The notes under the pieces were generated by a model, which worked only from the letters and a program-made list of their open reading frames with translations, made no database searches and had not been told where the DNA came from. From contig PGXO01000005.1 of NCBI GenBank assembly GCA_002839185.1, positions 124,001-188,000 on the forward strand: a DNA stretch of 64,000 nucleotides. The letters run 5' to 3'. Below are positions 18,317-27,111 of this stretch, one piece after another. Position numbers and translations under genes: made by a program. Origin of the DNA: Synergistetes bacterium HGW-Synergistetes-1 (GTDB lineage: Bacteria > Synergistota > Synergistia > Synergistales > Synergistaceae). The first letter of the stretch is position 1. Every line of letters begins with the position of its first letter.

Positions 18317-18430
18317 AATATCATTCCTTTCATACTTCATGCTCTTCATATCAGGCACTATTACATTATCTAAGTCAGTATCATAACAAAATATAACTTT
18401 TTTAAATCTGCTAAATTACTGTTTTGATCA

Positions 18431-19612
18431 TCAATGCCAGTTCTCGTATATCCACTGTGCCGCTCTTTTCGCCTCATTGAATTCTTCCCACATTTTTCTT
18501 TCTTCCTCGTCCTGCGGCTCAACAATGGTCTCATGCCTTCTCTTTATCCATTCCCTGAACTCCAACAGAGCATCATGCCTTGCAAAGTGTTCAAAAACAA
18601 GATCGAACTTTGGGATGCCCCAAAGCATATTGGGAGCCAGAGCACCTATACCTACCAGCCATGCTGTTGCGTTCTGGAGCATTTTTTTGATTCCTTTTTT
18701 ATGTGCGACGCGGAGAAGAACTGCCCTATGCCCTCCTGTAACTGTCTCAGATATCATATTTACTGAATCCTCAGTACAAAAGACTTCAGTTGAAAAACCA
18801 AGCATGGCTGGAATAGGGTTGAAATCGCTTTCAGACGCAATCAGAAGGTATCTTACAGCAGTAGAATGGGAAGCAATATATTTCAGAGCCTCGACTGATC
18901 CGGGAGAGGTTCTTCTTGACGTTGTAATGTAGAGGTCGGCCTCTTCATGTTCAGCGATCTTCATTATATGTCCGATCTTTTTTTTGATCCATGCGGGCGA
19001 TACTGAATAGTTTCCGTCATCACCGCCGATAAGGATCGACCATATCCTCGAAGAATTCGCCGGATATTCCTGTAACAATGCTTCACCCTGCTTTTTAAGC
19101 TCATCCTTCATGATCGAATTGGGTGAACCAAGCGTGACAAGTACATTCGGTTTTCTGTCAGGATAATCATGCTCCGGCACTATCGCAAAATCAAACGGAC
19201 CGGTGCCTACGATCCCGGGTGTCATTACAGTGGCACACGCACACCTCCATATATAGCCAAGGGCAAGGTTGTAGGGGGCTGGTGTGCTTCCTGCGGAAAT
19301 TATGAGAACTTCCCTTGTTCCCTCGTGGATATCTCTCTCTGCGAACCACTGGCCCACCCTTCTGACAACAGCGTCTCCATCAGCCATGGCAAGCCAGTCC
19401 CTTGCGTCTCTTCTGTTTCCCTGTACAAGCTTTCTTGCTGCTGCCTTTGCCCTAGTTCTGGCAGCTCCACTGAGTAAGGGAACCTCTGCTTCCAGTATCT
19501 CGGCACCTGTCATCATGGACAGCCAAAGGGCCACACCACGGCTCTGGTTTAGGTGTCCCCTTATTCCGTCACTTAAGATGACTATCACCCTGATACTTTT
19601 ATCTTCGTTCAT
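18431..19612 (-). CDS. ELM1-like protein (mitochondrial fission ELM1 / COG3660 family)
   Basis: A 393-residue protein of the ELM1/COG3660 family, whose bacterial members are uncharacterised and often lie near envelope genes. It opens RVIVILSDGIRGHLNQSRG and includes LIGGDDGNYSVSPAWIKK, ITTSRRTSPGSVEALKYIA and FCTEDSVNMISE. The layout resembles a GT-B glycosyltransferase, although catalysis is unproven. Its ATG at 19612 overlaps the kdsB stop in an ATGA junction, so it is translationally coupled and is the last gene of the lipid A/Kdo operon. A role in lipooligosaccharide assembly is an inference from that position. Confidence 0.78.
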   Translation of the reverse strand: MNEDKSIRVIVILSDGIRGHLNQSRGVALWLSMMTGAEILEAEVPLLSGAARTRAKAAARKLVQGNRRDARDWLAMADGDAVVRRVGQWFAERDIHEGTREVLIISAGSTPAPYNLALGYIWRCACATVMTPGIVGTGPFDFAIVPEHDYPDRKPNVLVTLGSPNSIMKDELKKQGEALLQEYPANSSRIWSILIGGDDGNYSVSPAWIKKKIGHIMKIAEHEEADLYITTSRRTSPGSVEALKYIASHSTAVRYLLIASESDFNPIPAMLGFSTEVFCTEDSVNMISETVTGGHRAVLLRVAHKKGIKKMLQNATAWLVGIGALAPNMLWGIPKFDLVFEHFARHDALLEFREWIKRRHETIVEPQDEEERKMWEEFNEAKRAAQWIYENWH

Positions 19613-20370
19613 TGCACCCTGTTCTTGTCCTTTTCTTCTGCAAGTATCTTTCTTACTATCTGCAAATCTTCCTCTGTGTTGACGTTGGGGCCGAGAGAAG
19701 GATACTTTGTCGCAATTACAGCCATTGTATAGCCATGTTCCAATATCCTTAACTGCTCCAGTGATTCTTCTTTCATCAGCGGAGTAGTGGGAAGTTCAAC
19801 GAATTTCAGGAGGAATTCCTTTGTAAAAGCATATATGCCAAGATGCTCCCAGACGGGACATTCTGTAGCATTGCGCCTGAAAGGTATCGGTGACCTGCTG
19901 AAATAGAGCGCTCTGCCCTTTTGGTCGGTGACGACTTTAACAATGTTGGGGTTGTTGAAATCTTTTTCGCTGGTTATAGGCACGCACACCGTTGCAGAGT
20001 CTGCACCTGGGTCTGATACTATTCCCTCTGCAAGCTCCCTTAGCATCCTCGGATCTAGCATGGGCTCGTCTCCCTGGATGTTTATCACGTAGTCTGTATC
20101 GATGGTTCTGGCTACCTCTGCCACCCTGCTGGAACCATCAGGATGATCAGCTCTCGTAATAAGTACGTCTCCGCCGAATTTTTCAGCTGCGTTGTATATC
20201 CTTTCGTCATCTGTAGCAATCACTACTCTGAAGAAGACACCCGAAGCCAAGGCTCTCCTGTATACGTGTTCTACCATCGGTTTCCCGCAAATATCAAGAA
20301 GCGGTTTACCGGCCAGCCTTGTAGATGCGAACCTTGAAGGTATCACACCAAGAATCCTGGGTAAATTCAT
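19609..20370 (-). CDS. kdsB: 3-deoxy-manno-octulosonate cytidylyltransferase
   Basis: A 253-residue CMP-Kdo synthetase that activates Kdo with CTP before its transfer to lipid A. Typical motifs are ILGVIPSRFASTRLAGKPL at the N-terminus (CTP-binding), VATDDERI, INIQGDEPM (metal-binding Asp) and YFSRSPIPFRR. Length matches the family. It overlaps the preceding unrecognised gene (ATGA at 20370) and the following ELM1-like gene (ATGA at 19612), so all three are translationally coupled. Confidence 0.95.
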   Translation of the reverse strand: MNLPRILGVIPSRFASTRLAGKPLLDICGKPMVEHVYRRALASGVFFRVVIATDDERIYNAAEKFGGDVLITRADHPDGSSRVAEVARTIDTDYVINIQGDEPMLDPRMLRELAEGIVSDPGADSATVCVPITSEKDFNNPNIVKVVTDQKGRALYFSRSPIPFRRNATECPVWEHLGIYAFTKEFLLKFVELPTTPLMKEESLEQLRILEHGYTMAVIATKYPSLGPNVNTEEDLQIVRKILAEEKDKNRVQ

Positions 20371-21578
20371 TTACTCACATTCCATTCTCTGAACTTTTTC
20401 AGCATCTTTTCCCTGTCGAGAAACTTTACGTTTCTGACGATCCATTCGCGCATCTCTCTGCCGTCTTCTGTCTCCTGCTTGTAGCTTATGAAGTCAAGTT
20501 TAATTCCAAGTTCGTCAGCAATTTTAACAGCAAAGACGGGCCAGATCATACCAATATCACCGATCACCGGGATGCTGCCCTCGTGTCGTGCAAAGGCAGA
20601 CATTTCCATCCTGAATGGTATTTTGGATATCTTCGTCTTGGGAAGTCCTTTATCGATAGCTTCCTGTATCATGGAACTCTTTTTCTGGAGGTCCTGTGCA
20701 AGCCTCAGGTTTTCGTCCAGATCAAATCTGATGAGAGTTTTGCCTTCAAGGCTGAATACCGGCTGTCCCTGCCACCACGACCAGATTCCGTGTCCGGTAT
20801 ATGTTTCGAATGGACCATCGTGGATCTCCTGGGTAAGAGCCACTGCTGATTCGATAATGACATCTGCCGCACCGAGCATATCTGCTATACGCCTTGAACG
20901 TTCTGCTACAGGGATGCTGTCTCCTACTGCAAGTCCGACATGCCCTCCGCCTACCATCTGCGGTATGGTCACAAGAACGGGAAGTCCCTTTTCCGCTCCC
21001 ATCCCAAGCATAGTCCTGCTGTCACATCCCCATCCCGCTATTGTTTCAAAAGGAAGCCCCGACTGCCTTGAGAGAGAGAGTATCTCCTCGGCAATTTTCT
21101 CAGTTCTCAGTCCCATAGGGTAGGCCATATTGCCGGCCGCTTTAATGACCATCCTGCCCTCCGAGGCCTTACCTTTTTCCAATAGGTCCCCGTCAAGGAT
21201 CATCTCTTTGCGGATAAGGTCTATATCCTCATCAGAAAGCTCAGTGAATTCGAAGACATTTCCTCTTGGCATTTTTGTCCTGTCAAGTCCGAACCCGGAT
21301 GCATTGCACATTTTTACTCTATCCAGAGAACCGCTCATTTCATGGTTTATGACAGCGGAACTTGTCGTTACTCCGTCAACTATGCCCTTTCCCATTAGTT
21401 CAGCGATCAGTGTCGTCACGCCTTCGTGCAGATTGGGTCCGCTTCCGGTCACTACTGCTACCTTGCCGCCCTTTTTCTTCGTTTCGACTACCTTTGAAAC
21501 AGCACAATCAAGTCCTTCGCGGGAACGTTCATCCAACCCGTTGTAAAAATCATTTAAAAGATCCCTTTTAATTTCCAT
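20367..21578 (-). CDS. Unrecognised conserved-looking protein in the Kdo operon
   Basis: A 403-residue soluble protein that I do not recognise. The N-terminal part contains VAVVTGSGPNLHEGVTTLIAEL followed by KGIVDGVTTSSAVINHEMSGS, a nucleotide-binding-like pattern faintly recalling the LOR/SDH or deoxyhypusine-synthase-type NAD fold; this is a weak visual resemblance only. Central Gly-rich segments (AGWGCDSRTMLGMGAEKG, VGGGHVGLAVGDS) and GDIGMIWPVFAVKIADELG follow. I chose the ATG at 21578, preceded by AAGGAGGAG. It lies between waaA and kdsB and overlaps kdsB by an ATGA junction, so an envelope or sugar-related role is inferred from context. Confidence 0.7.
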   Translation of the reverse strand: MEIKRDLLNDFYNGLDERSREGLDCAVSKVVETKKKGGKVAVVTGSGPNLHEGVTTLIAELMGKGIVDGVTTSSAVINHEMSGSLDRVKMCNASGFGLDRTKMPRGNVFEFTELSDEDIDLIRKEMILDGDLLEKGKASEGRMVIKAAGNMAYPMGLRTEKIAEEILSLSRQSGLPFETIAGWGCDSRTMLGMGAEKGLPVLVTIPQMVGGGHVGLAVGDSIPVAERSRRIADMLGAADVIIESAVALTQEIHDGPFETYTGHGIWSWWQGQPVFSLEGKTLIRFDLDENLRLAQDLQKKSSMIQEAIDKGLPKTKISKIPFRMEMSAFARHEGSIPVIGDIGMIWPVFAVKIADELGIKLDFISYKQETEDGREMREWIVRNVKFLDREKMLKKFREWNVSK

Positions 21579-21662
21579 GTATACTCCTCCTTGCGCTGAG
21601 CAGATAGTTTTCAACTGAATAATTTTTCAAACCGTATATCTGACCAATAGCATAAAATGTGA

Positions 21663-22934
21663 TCAATAATATTTATATATCCGTTCCCATGTCCTTGACG
21701 ACGCTCCGGAACAGCGTTCAAAATATTTGCCGCTGATCTTCTCATAATTTTCTCCGTTGTCATTGTCTGATAACTGTATTATTTGTAACCATGCCTCACC
21801 AAGGCTTTCAGCATCTTTTACCTGTGTCGCTATACCGAGTTCTATAAACTCATCAGAAGCCTCGGCAAAATCCTCCATGTGAGGACCGTATTGAACTGGG
21901 ATCCCCCATGAGACAGGCTCTAAAATATTTTGACCGCCTTTATCTGCGAAACTGCCTCCCACGAATGCCGAGACAGCTGTTCCGTATAACTCAAAGAGGA
22001 TACCTATCTTGTCAACCACTGTTACATCTTGATCAAACTGATCGGATGAAAGCAAACCTGCGCTGAACTTCTGCCGGGCAACAGCAAGGATCTCTTCGGC
22101 TCGTTCAGGGTGTCTGGGCGCCAATATCAATTTTGTCTTAGGGTATCTTTGTTTAAGCATCTCAAAGGCCCTTATGACTTCCTCTTCTTCGCCTGGGTGG
22201 GTGCTCCCAGCTATAAATATTTTATACCTGTCGGACCCTAACTTTGCTGCCCAGCGGTCACGAACTGCCAGGTCCTTCCTCGAAAGGAGGGCGTCTGTCT
22301 TTGTATCCCCGAAAACATTCAATTTCCCAAGAGGGACCCCGATGGATCTGAGTCTTTCAAGATCTCTTTTTTCCCTCAGAAAAATTTCCGTAAAGAGATC
22401 GAAAAAAGATGCTCCAATTCTTTTTCTCAGAGTGCCTTCAAGGCGTTTCCAGGTCCTGTCAGATATCCTTCCGTTGACAAGGAAAGCCGGAATAAAAACA
22501 TCTTTTAGTTCCCAGAGCATATTCGGCCACAGCTCAGTCTCCGCTGTTGCAAATGCCCAGGGATCAATGCTTAGTATAGCCCTTTTTACAAATTCTTTTT
22601 TATCCCATGGGTAATATATATGATGATCAAAAAGACCTTCTCCCAAACGTATGGCCATATCTTTTCCTGTTTCTGTCGTTGTGGATATCACTATCGGTCC
22701 GCTGTAACCTGAAGCCCTCGCAGCACGGATCACAGGGATCAAAGCCTGGACCTCTCCGACGGAGACACCATGGGCCCAAAAGGGTCTTCTTCCTTTCAGT
22801 TTTTCGATCAATTCCTGAGACTGGAGGCCCCTTCTCTCGTCATAACCCTCGCTGTATTTATTCTTGAGCTTTGGCCAGGACAAAAGGAAAATTGAATCGA
22901 TAAGAGGCTGATAAAGAGATCTGAGCAGGGACAG
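21663..22934 (-). CDS. waaA: 3-deoxy-D-manno-octulosonic acid transferase
   Basis: GT30 Kdo transferase that adds Kdo to lipid IVA at the inner membrane. Seen are the N-terminal KYSEGYDERRGL, FWAHGVSVGEVQAL, IAGSTHPGEEE and VGGSFADKGGQNILEPVSWG. The conserved hydrophobic N-terminus (SLLRSLYQPLIDSIFLLSWPK) extends back to a CTG at 22934, directly after the kdsD TAG and in the same frame. No ATG, GTG or TTG lies between that TAG and the TTG at 22883, which would delete the conserved N-terminus. I therefore place the start at the CTG, with GGGGGTGG as likely ribosome-binding site, giving 423 residues, the usual family length. The start is the uncertain part. Confidence 0.88.
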   Translation of the reverse strand: MSLLRSLYQPLIDSIFLLSWPKLKNKYSEGYDERRGLQSQELIEKLKGRRPFWAHGVSVGEVQALIPVIRAARASGYSGPIVISTTTETGKDMAIRLGEGLFDHHIYYPWDKKEFVKRAILSIDPWAFATAETELWPNMLWELKDVFIPAFLVNGRISDRTWKRLEGTLRKRIGASFFDLFTEIFLREKRDLERLRSIGVPLGKLNVFGDTKTDALLSRKDLAVRDRWAAKLGSDRYKIFIAGSTHPGEEEEVIRAFEMLKQRYPKTKLILAPRHPERAEEILAVARQKFSAGLLSSDQFDQDVTVVDKIGILFELYGTAVSAFVGGSFADKGGQNILEPVSWGIPVQYGPHMEDFAEASDEFIELGIATQVKDAESLGEAWLQIIQLSDNDNGENYEKISGKYFERCSGASSRTWERIYKYY

Positions 22935-23939
22935 CTAGGCCACCCCCGCTTTAAGTATCTCATGGATATGGACCATACCGACGGGCTTGTCATCTTCGAC
23001 AGCGATAAGTGCCGAGACTTCCCACTCTTCAACTATGCGGACTGCCTCAACAGCAAGCCTGTCCGGCGAAATTACTCTAGGGGTACGTGTCATTCCCATG
23101 TGCACAGGCAAATCCAACCCCTGTACTCCCTCTCTTTCAATAAAACGCCTGAGGTCTCCGTCAGTAAATACTCCGACAAGTTTGCCCGAGTCATTTACCA
23201 CAGCAGTAGCTCCATAGCCTTTACTCGTTATCTCAAAGAGAGCATCCCTGACTCGCGATGATTCATTTGTTACCGGAAGTTTGTCTCCGGTACCCATAAG
23301 GTCTCTTACCCTCAGCAGAAGTTTCCTGCCAAGCGAACCTCCCGGATGGAAGAGTGCAAAATCATCTTTTCCCAGTCCAAGAAGGAGCGTAGCCATTCCT
23401 GCAACTGCATCTCCTAAAGCCATCTGCAGGGTAGTGCTGCTTGTCGGGGCAAGTCCAAGCGGATCGGCCTCGCATTCCACATGACAGTTCAGCACTACAT
23501 CTGCCTCTCTGGCCAATGTGGAATTTAAATTCCCCGTTACCGCTATTATCGGCGCTCCCAATCTTTTAAAATAGGGAATTATGTCAATAAGTTCCCTTGT
23601 CTCTCCGCTGTTGCTCAGAAAATAGCCAAGATCATCGCGGCATACCATTCCAAGGTCTCCGTGAGCTCCTTCGGTTGCGTGGAGAAAGAATGCCGGAACT
23701 CCCAGGGACGCAAAAGTAGCAGCTGTCTTTCGTCCGACATGGCCCGACTTGCCAAGCCCGGATACGACGACCCGTCCTTTGCACCTGCTTAAAAGATGGG
23801 ATGCTGCAACAAGTTCATTGCTTACCCTTGATGCTGCTGATGTCAGTGCATCTGCTTCTTTCTGCAGAATATTCCTTCCTGCTGCAAGCATATCTTCATC
23901 AGAAAATTTCTTTTCTTCACGCTCGTACGGAAGATCCAT
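22935..23939 (-). CDS. kdsD: D-arabinose 5-phosphate isomerase (SIS plus two CBS domains)
   Basis: A 334-residue KpsF/KdsD isomerase converting ribulose 5-phosphate to arabinose 5-phosphate, the first step of Kdo synthesis. The SIS domain spans about residues 30-180 (VVSGLGKSGHVGRKTAATFASLG, FLHATEGAHGDLGM, LSNSGETREL), followed by two CBS domains (from about 205: VRDLMGTGDKLPVTNESSRV; from about 275: GMTRTPRVISPDRLAVEAVRI). It starts 2 bp after the kdsA stop, with a GGTGA site inside the kdsA end. Its TAG stop is followed directly, in the same frame, by waaA. Confidence 0.95.
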   Translation of the reverse strand: MDLPYEREEKKFSDEDMLAAGRNILQKEADALTSAASRVSNELVAASHLLSRCKGRVVVSGLGKSGHVGRKTAATFASLGVPAFFLHATEGAHGDLGMVCRDDLGYFLSNSGETRELIDIIPYFKRLGAPIIAVTGNLNSTLAREADVVLNCHVECEADPLGLAPTSSTTLQMALGDAVAGMATLLLGLGKDDFALFHPGGSLGRKLLLRVRDLMGTGDKLPVTNESSRVRDALFEITSKGYGATAVVNDSGKLVGVFTDGDLRRFIEREGVQGLDLPVHMGMTRTPRVISPDRLAVEAVRIVEEWEVSALIAVEDDKPVGMVHIHEILKAGVA

Positions 23940-23941
23940 TT

Positions 23942-24817
23942 TTATTCACCTGCCCAATCAAGAGAAGCAAAACCTATCTTCTCCTTTACTATTCTGTCTA
24001 TTTCAGCAGTCTGTCTCAAAACCTCGCGCATGGAGTGCAGCGGAACCATATTTGGTCCGTCGCACATCGCAGAATCGGGATCGGGATGTACTTCCATAAA
24101 GAGGGCATCTATCCCCACGGCAACAGCGGCACGTATCAGGGACAAGACGAAGGATCTGTCCCCCCCGCTTCTGTCACCCTGACCTCCCGGCTTTTGAACG
24201 CTGTGGGTCGCGTCGAACATGACTGGAAAGCCAAGGTTTCTCATTACCGGAAATGAGCGAAAATCGACTGACAGTTCATGATATCCAAAAGCCGTTCCCC
24301 TCTCGCAGAGTATTATCTGCTCGTTGCCGGCCTCACGGCATTTGCTTACTACCGATCGCATATCTTCAGGCGCCATAAACTGCGCCTTTTTGATGTTCAG
24401 GGGTTTGCCTGTTCTGCTTGCAGCGACCAGAAGATCTGTCTGACGGCATAGAAATGCTGGGATCTGTATCAGGTCCACGGTCTCAGCAAGTTTTTCCGCC
24501 TGCCATGGTTCGTGCATATCAGTCACCACTGGGACGTCAAGCCTGTTCCTTATCTCTTTAAGCCATTCTAGGCCCTCTTCTATGCCAGGACCCCTGTAAC
24601 TTGAGATAGATGTCCTGTTTGCTTTGTCAAAAGAGGCCTTGAAGATATAGCCAAAACCAAACTCACTGCAGAGTTTTTTCATCTCTTCTGCAATGGCATA
24701 AGCACCTTCAAAACTTTCAAGTACACAAGGTCCTGCTGCTACAGCCAGCTTCTCTCCTCCGACAGTAATGCCGCGGACCTTGACTTTCGTTATTCCCTGT
24801 GACGATCCTGTATTCAC
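23942..24817 (-). CDS. kdsA: 2-dehydro-3-deoxyphosphooctonate aldolase (Kdo-8-P synthase)
   Basis: A 291-residue enzyme condensing phosphoenolpyruvate with arabinose 5-phosphate. Diagnostic segments are AVAAGPCVLESFEGAYAIAEE, FKASFDKANRTSISSYRGPGIEEGLEWL, VVTDMHEP, IQIPAFLCRQTDLLVAA and MFDATHSVQKPGGQG. The GTG start at 24817 overlaps the stop of the upstream lpxK fusion (GTGA), with AAAGGAGAGG about ten bases before it. Confidence 0.96.
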   Translation of the reverse strand: MNTGSSQGITKVKVRGITVGGEKLAVAAGPCVLESFEGAYAIAEEMKKLCSEFGFGYIFKASFDKANRTSISSYRGPGIEEGLEWLKEIRNRLDVPVVTDMHEPWQAEKLAETVDLIQIPAFLCRQTDLLVAASRTGKPLNIKKAQFMAPEDMRSVVSKCREAGNEQIILCERGTAFGYHELSVDFRSFPVMRNLGFPVMFDATHSVQKPGGQGDRSGGDRSFVLSLIRAAVAVGIDALFMEVHPDPDSAMCDGPNMVPLHSMREVLRQTAEIDRIVKEKIGFASLDWAGE

Positions 24818-27111
24818 CCGGCAGCCTCTCCTTTTTTATAGGGCGATTCCTTTCCGCTCTTTTGTTCTATAAAAGAACGGTATTTTTCATAGACAGCACA
24901 TCTATTATCCCATCCAAGAGCGGATGCGCAATACTCAACAACGTGATCAAGCGCTCCAAATCCACCCAAATTCCGTATACCTGCCTCTTTCATGCTCTTC
25001 TTCAGTTCAGGCTCGCTAAGAATTCGTTCAGCAGCTTTTGCAAGCTCCTGCGATTCAGCTTTTACAAGAATCTCCGCCTCTTTCAGAAGCTTTTTCTGTA
25101 TAAGTTTCCCTTTTTCAAGTATGGAGACAACTGGCACGCCAAGACCTGCACACAGCTGGTTTGCTGTCCCGCCAAGCCCGATAAGCAGATCCGCTCCTAA
25201 TGCTGCGTCTGCCACTTCTCCCCTGAATATCCTGACTTTTATCTCCTCTGACTCAAGTATGTCGCTGCAAGAAGTCAATTCCCAGCTGCCAAGGTTTTCA
25301 AACAGTTTATCCACATCGATCATAGGGGCCGGTACCATGACGAAGCTGCATTTCTTTCTTTTTGAGAGTTCCTTTGCAGAATCCAGGATCAGTATCACAT
25401 CTTCGTAAGTCCTTGGACGACTCCCCGGCAAAAGCAGGATCCTGTAGCCTTCTGTTCCACTCCATACATTTATTACAGACTTATCCTTATCTATAAGATC
25501 CATTACCGGATTGCCGCAAAATTCTGCATTAACTCCCCCCGACCTGAGTTCCTCTGCTGTTTCCGAGTCCCTTGTCCACACAAATCTGCTTCGGTGTTTA
25601 AGCAAAAATTGTTCGACAGAGAGGTGTCCGCTCAGATGTACAGATTTTGCGGTCGCGACAAGGACCGGTTTCATCCCCTGTCCCCAGAGCATGCTTGCGA
25701 TCAGGTAAACATCTCCGACACAAACAGGAGTCCTGTATCTGCTGTAAAGTGATGAAAGTGCGCTCATTTGAGAGGTGATAGAGCTTCCCAGTCCGTGCCT
25801 CAGATCCTTTATGAACTCGAGGAAACTGTATTTTATTACTCCTCCGCTTGGCATTTCAATAGACGGTGACAGGACTCTGAAACCCTCGTTCCTGTAATGT
25901 GTGCCTGAACCGACGAATGCAAAGGCTGAAACCTCTGCAGCAGTGAAGCGCTTCTTCAACTTTTTCGCAAGTACAACTCCTATCGCGTCTTCTCCATATC
26001 CGTTAGATGCTATCATCAAATTGGGCTTGAGCTTCTCCAAAATTTTCTTTCTGAATCCGAGATCATCATCAAGAGTTACAACTATACGGGGAATATATAT
26101 GGGAATATCCAGATCCAACCCCTCAGGAAGGTTCACAAGATCCTTTTCCGTGCAGATAAAACCGTCAACGCCTCTGTTCTTTGCCAGTTCGACCAGACCG
26201 TTTATGTCGCTTTCTGTAAAGATATGGTGATCCCTGAATGTTCGATGGTCAGAAATCGTAATATTTATTTGTTCAAGGAATCTATAAAATCCAGCAGGGC
26301 TGCCTATTGCAGAAAAGGCTATGTAATTTCCACGCGGACTTACTCCGGCAGGAAGGCTGCGTTCTTCTCTCCTGAGTATCTCTATCCATGATTCCATTTT
26401 GATTTCAGCGGTAAATATCTTATGCGGATCCAGAAGTTTTTCAAGTTCAGCCTTTGCCGAAGCAAGCTGACTAGGATTAGCCTGGTTTGCCTTGGTTATG
26501 ACAAGGATATCCGCCCTGCTGAAAGCTGATTTAGGCTCCCTCATAGAACCCGCAGGAATAACATTGCCGTTTCCAAAAGGACATGTTGCATCTACAAGGA
26601 CTATGTCTACATCGCGCGCCATCCTTCTGTGCTGGAATGTATCATCGGTCACAGCAACTTTGGCTCCCAGAGAAGCAAGCAGTGCGACTCCCTGGACTCT
26701 GTCTCTGGATACAACGATTTTTACTCCGGGAAGCCTTTTAGCCAGCATCAGAGGTTCGTCCCCTGCAGTATTCCTGTGAGTGCTCTCTTCGTCCTGGCCT
26801 ATCCATATGGGGCCATGCTCTTTAGTCCTGTATCCTCTGCTTACAAGCCCGGCCTCTATTCCGGCTTCCTGAAACTGCCTGACGACAAGCTCGGTCATGG
26901 GGGTCTTATTCGTACCTCCCAGGCTGTTGTTGCCAATGCTCACGACGGGAAGCGGAGGCTCCGTTACCCCCAGCAGGCCTCTTGCGTATAGGTTGATCCT
27001 TAACTTCATCCATAGGCGCGTAATAAACTGAAGGGGATAGAGCAGCGCCCAAGGTGATATCTTTCTTTCTCCCCTTGCGTATCTAAGATAACTGCGCAGT
27101 AGTTTTGACAT
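24814..27111 (-). CDS. lpxK: LpxK tetraacyldisaccharide 4'-kinase fused to an LpxB-like glycosyltransferase domain
   Basis: A single 765-residue reading frame with two parts. Residues 1 to about 345 match LpxK, the lipid A 4'-kinase, including PVVSIGNNSLGGTNKTPMTELV and VTDDTFQHRRMARDVDIVLVD; the usual P-loop GGTGKTP is GGTNKTP here and DDGFQH is DDTFQH. From about residue 350 (LMIASNGYGEDAIGVVLAKKL) to the end lies a GT-B-like domain of the lipid-A-disaccharide-synthase-related type (LLLPGSRPRTYEDV, LIGLGGTANQLCAGLGVPVV). It overlaps msbA upstream by 29 bp and kdsA downstream (GTGA). Kinase activity is probable from context but the altered P-loop leaves doubt; the acceptor of the second domain is unknown. 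Confidence 0.88.
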   Translation of the reverse strand: MSKLLRSYLRYARGERKISPWALLYPLQFITRLWMKLRINLYARGLLGVTEPPLPVVSIGNNSLGGTNKTPMTELVVRQFQEAGIEAGLVSRGYRTKEHGPIWIGQDEESTHRNTAGDEPLMLAKRLPGVKIVVSRDRVQGVALLASLGAKVAVTDDTFQHRRMARDVDIVLVDATCPFGNGNVIPAGSMREPKSAFSRADILVITKANQANPSQLASAKAELEKLLDPHKIFTAEIKMESWIEILRREERSLPAGVSPRGNYIAFSAIGSPAGFYRFLEQINITISDHRTFRDHHIFTESDINGLVELAKNRGVDGFICTEKDLVNLPEGLDLDIPIYIPRIVVTLDDDLGFRKKILEKLKPNLMIASNGYGEDAIGVVLAKKLKKRFTAAEVSAFAFVGSGTHYRNEGFRVLSPSIEMPSGGVIKYSFLEFIKDLRHGLGSSITSQMSALSSLYSRYRTPVCVGDVYLIASMLWGQGMKPVLVATAKSVHLSGHLSVEQFLLKHRSRFVWTRDSETAEELRSGGVNAEFCGNPVMDLIDKDKSVINVWSGTEGYRILLLPGSRPRTYEDVILILDSAKELSKRKKCSFVMVPAPMIDVDKLFENLGSWELTSCSDILESEEIKVRIFRGEVADAALGADLLIGLGGTANQLCAGLGVPVVSILEKGKLIQKKLLKEAEILVKAESQELAKAAERILSEPELKKSMKEAGIRNLGGFGALDHVVEYCASALGWDNRCAVYEKYRSFIEQKSGKESPYKKGEAAG

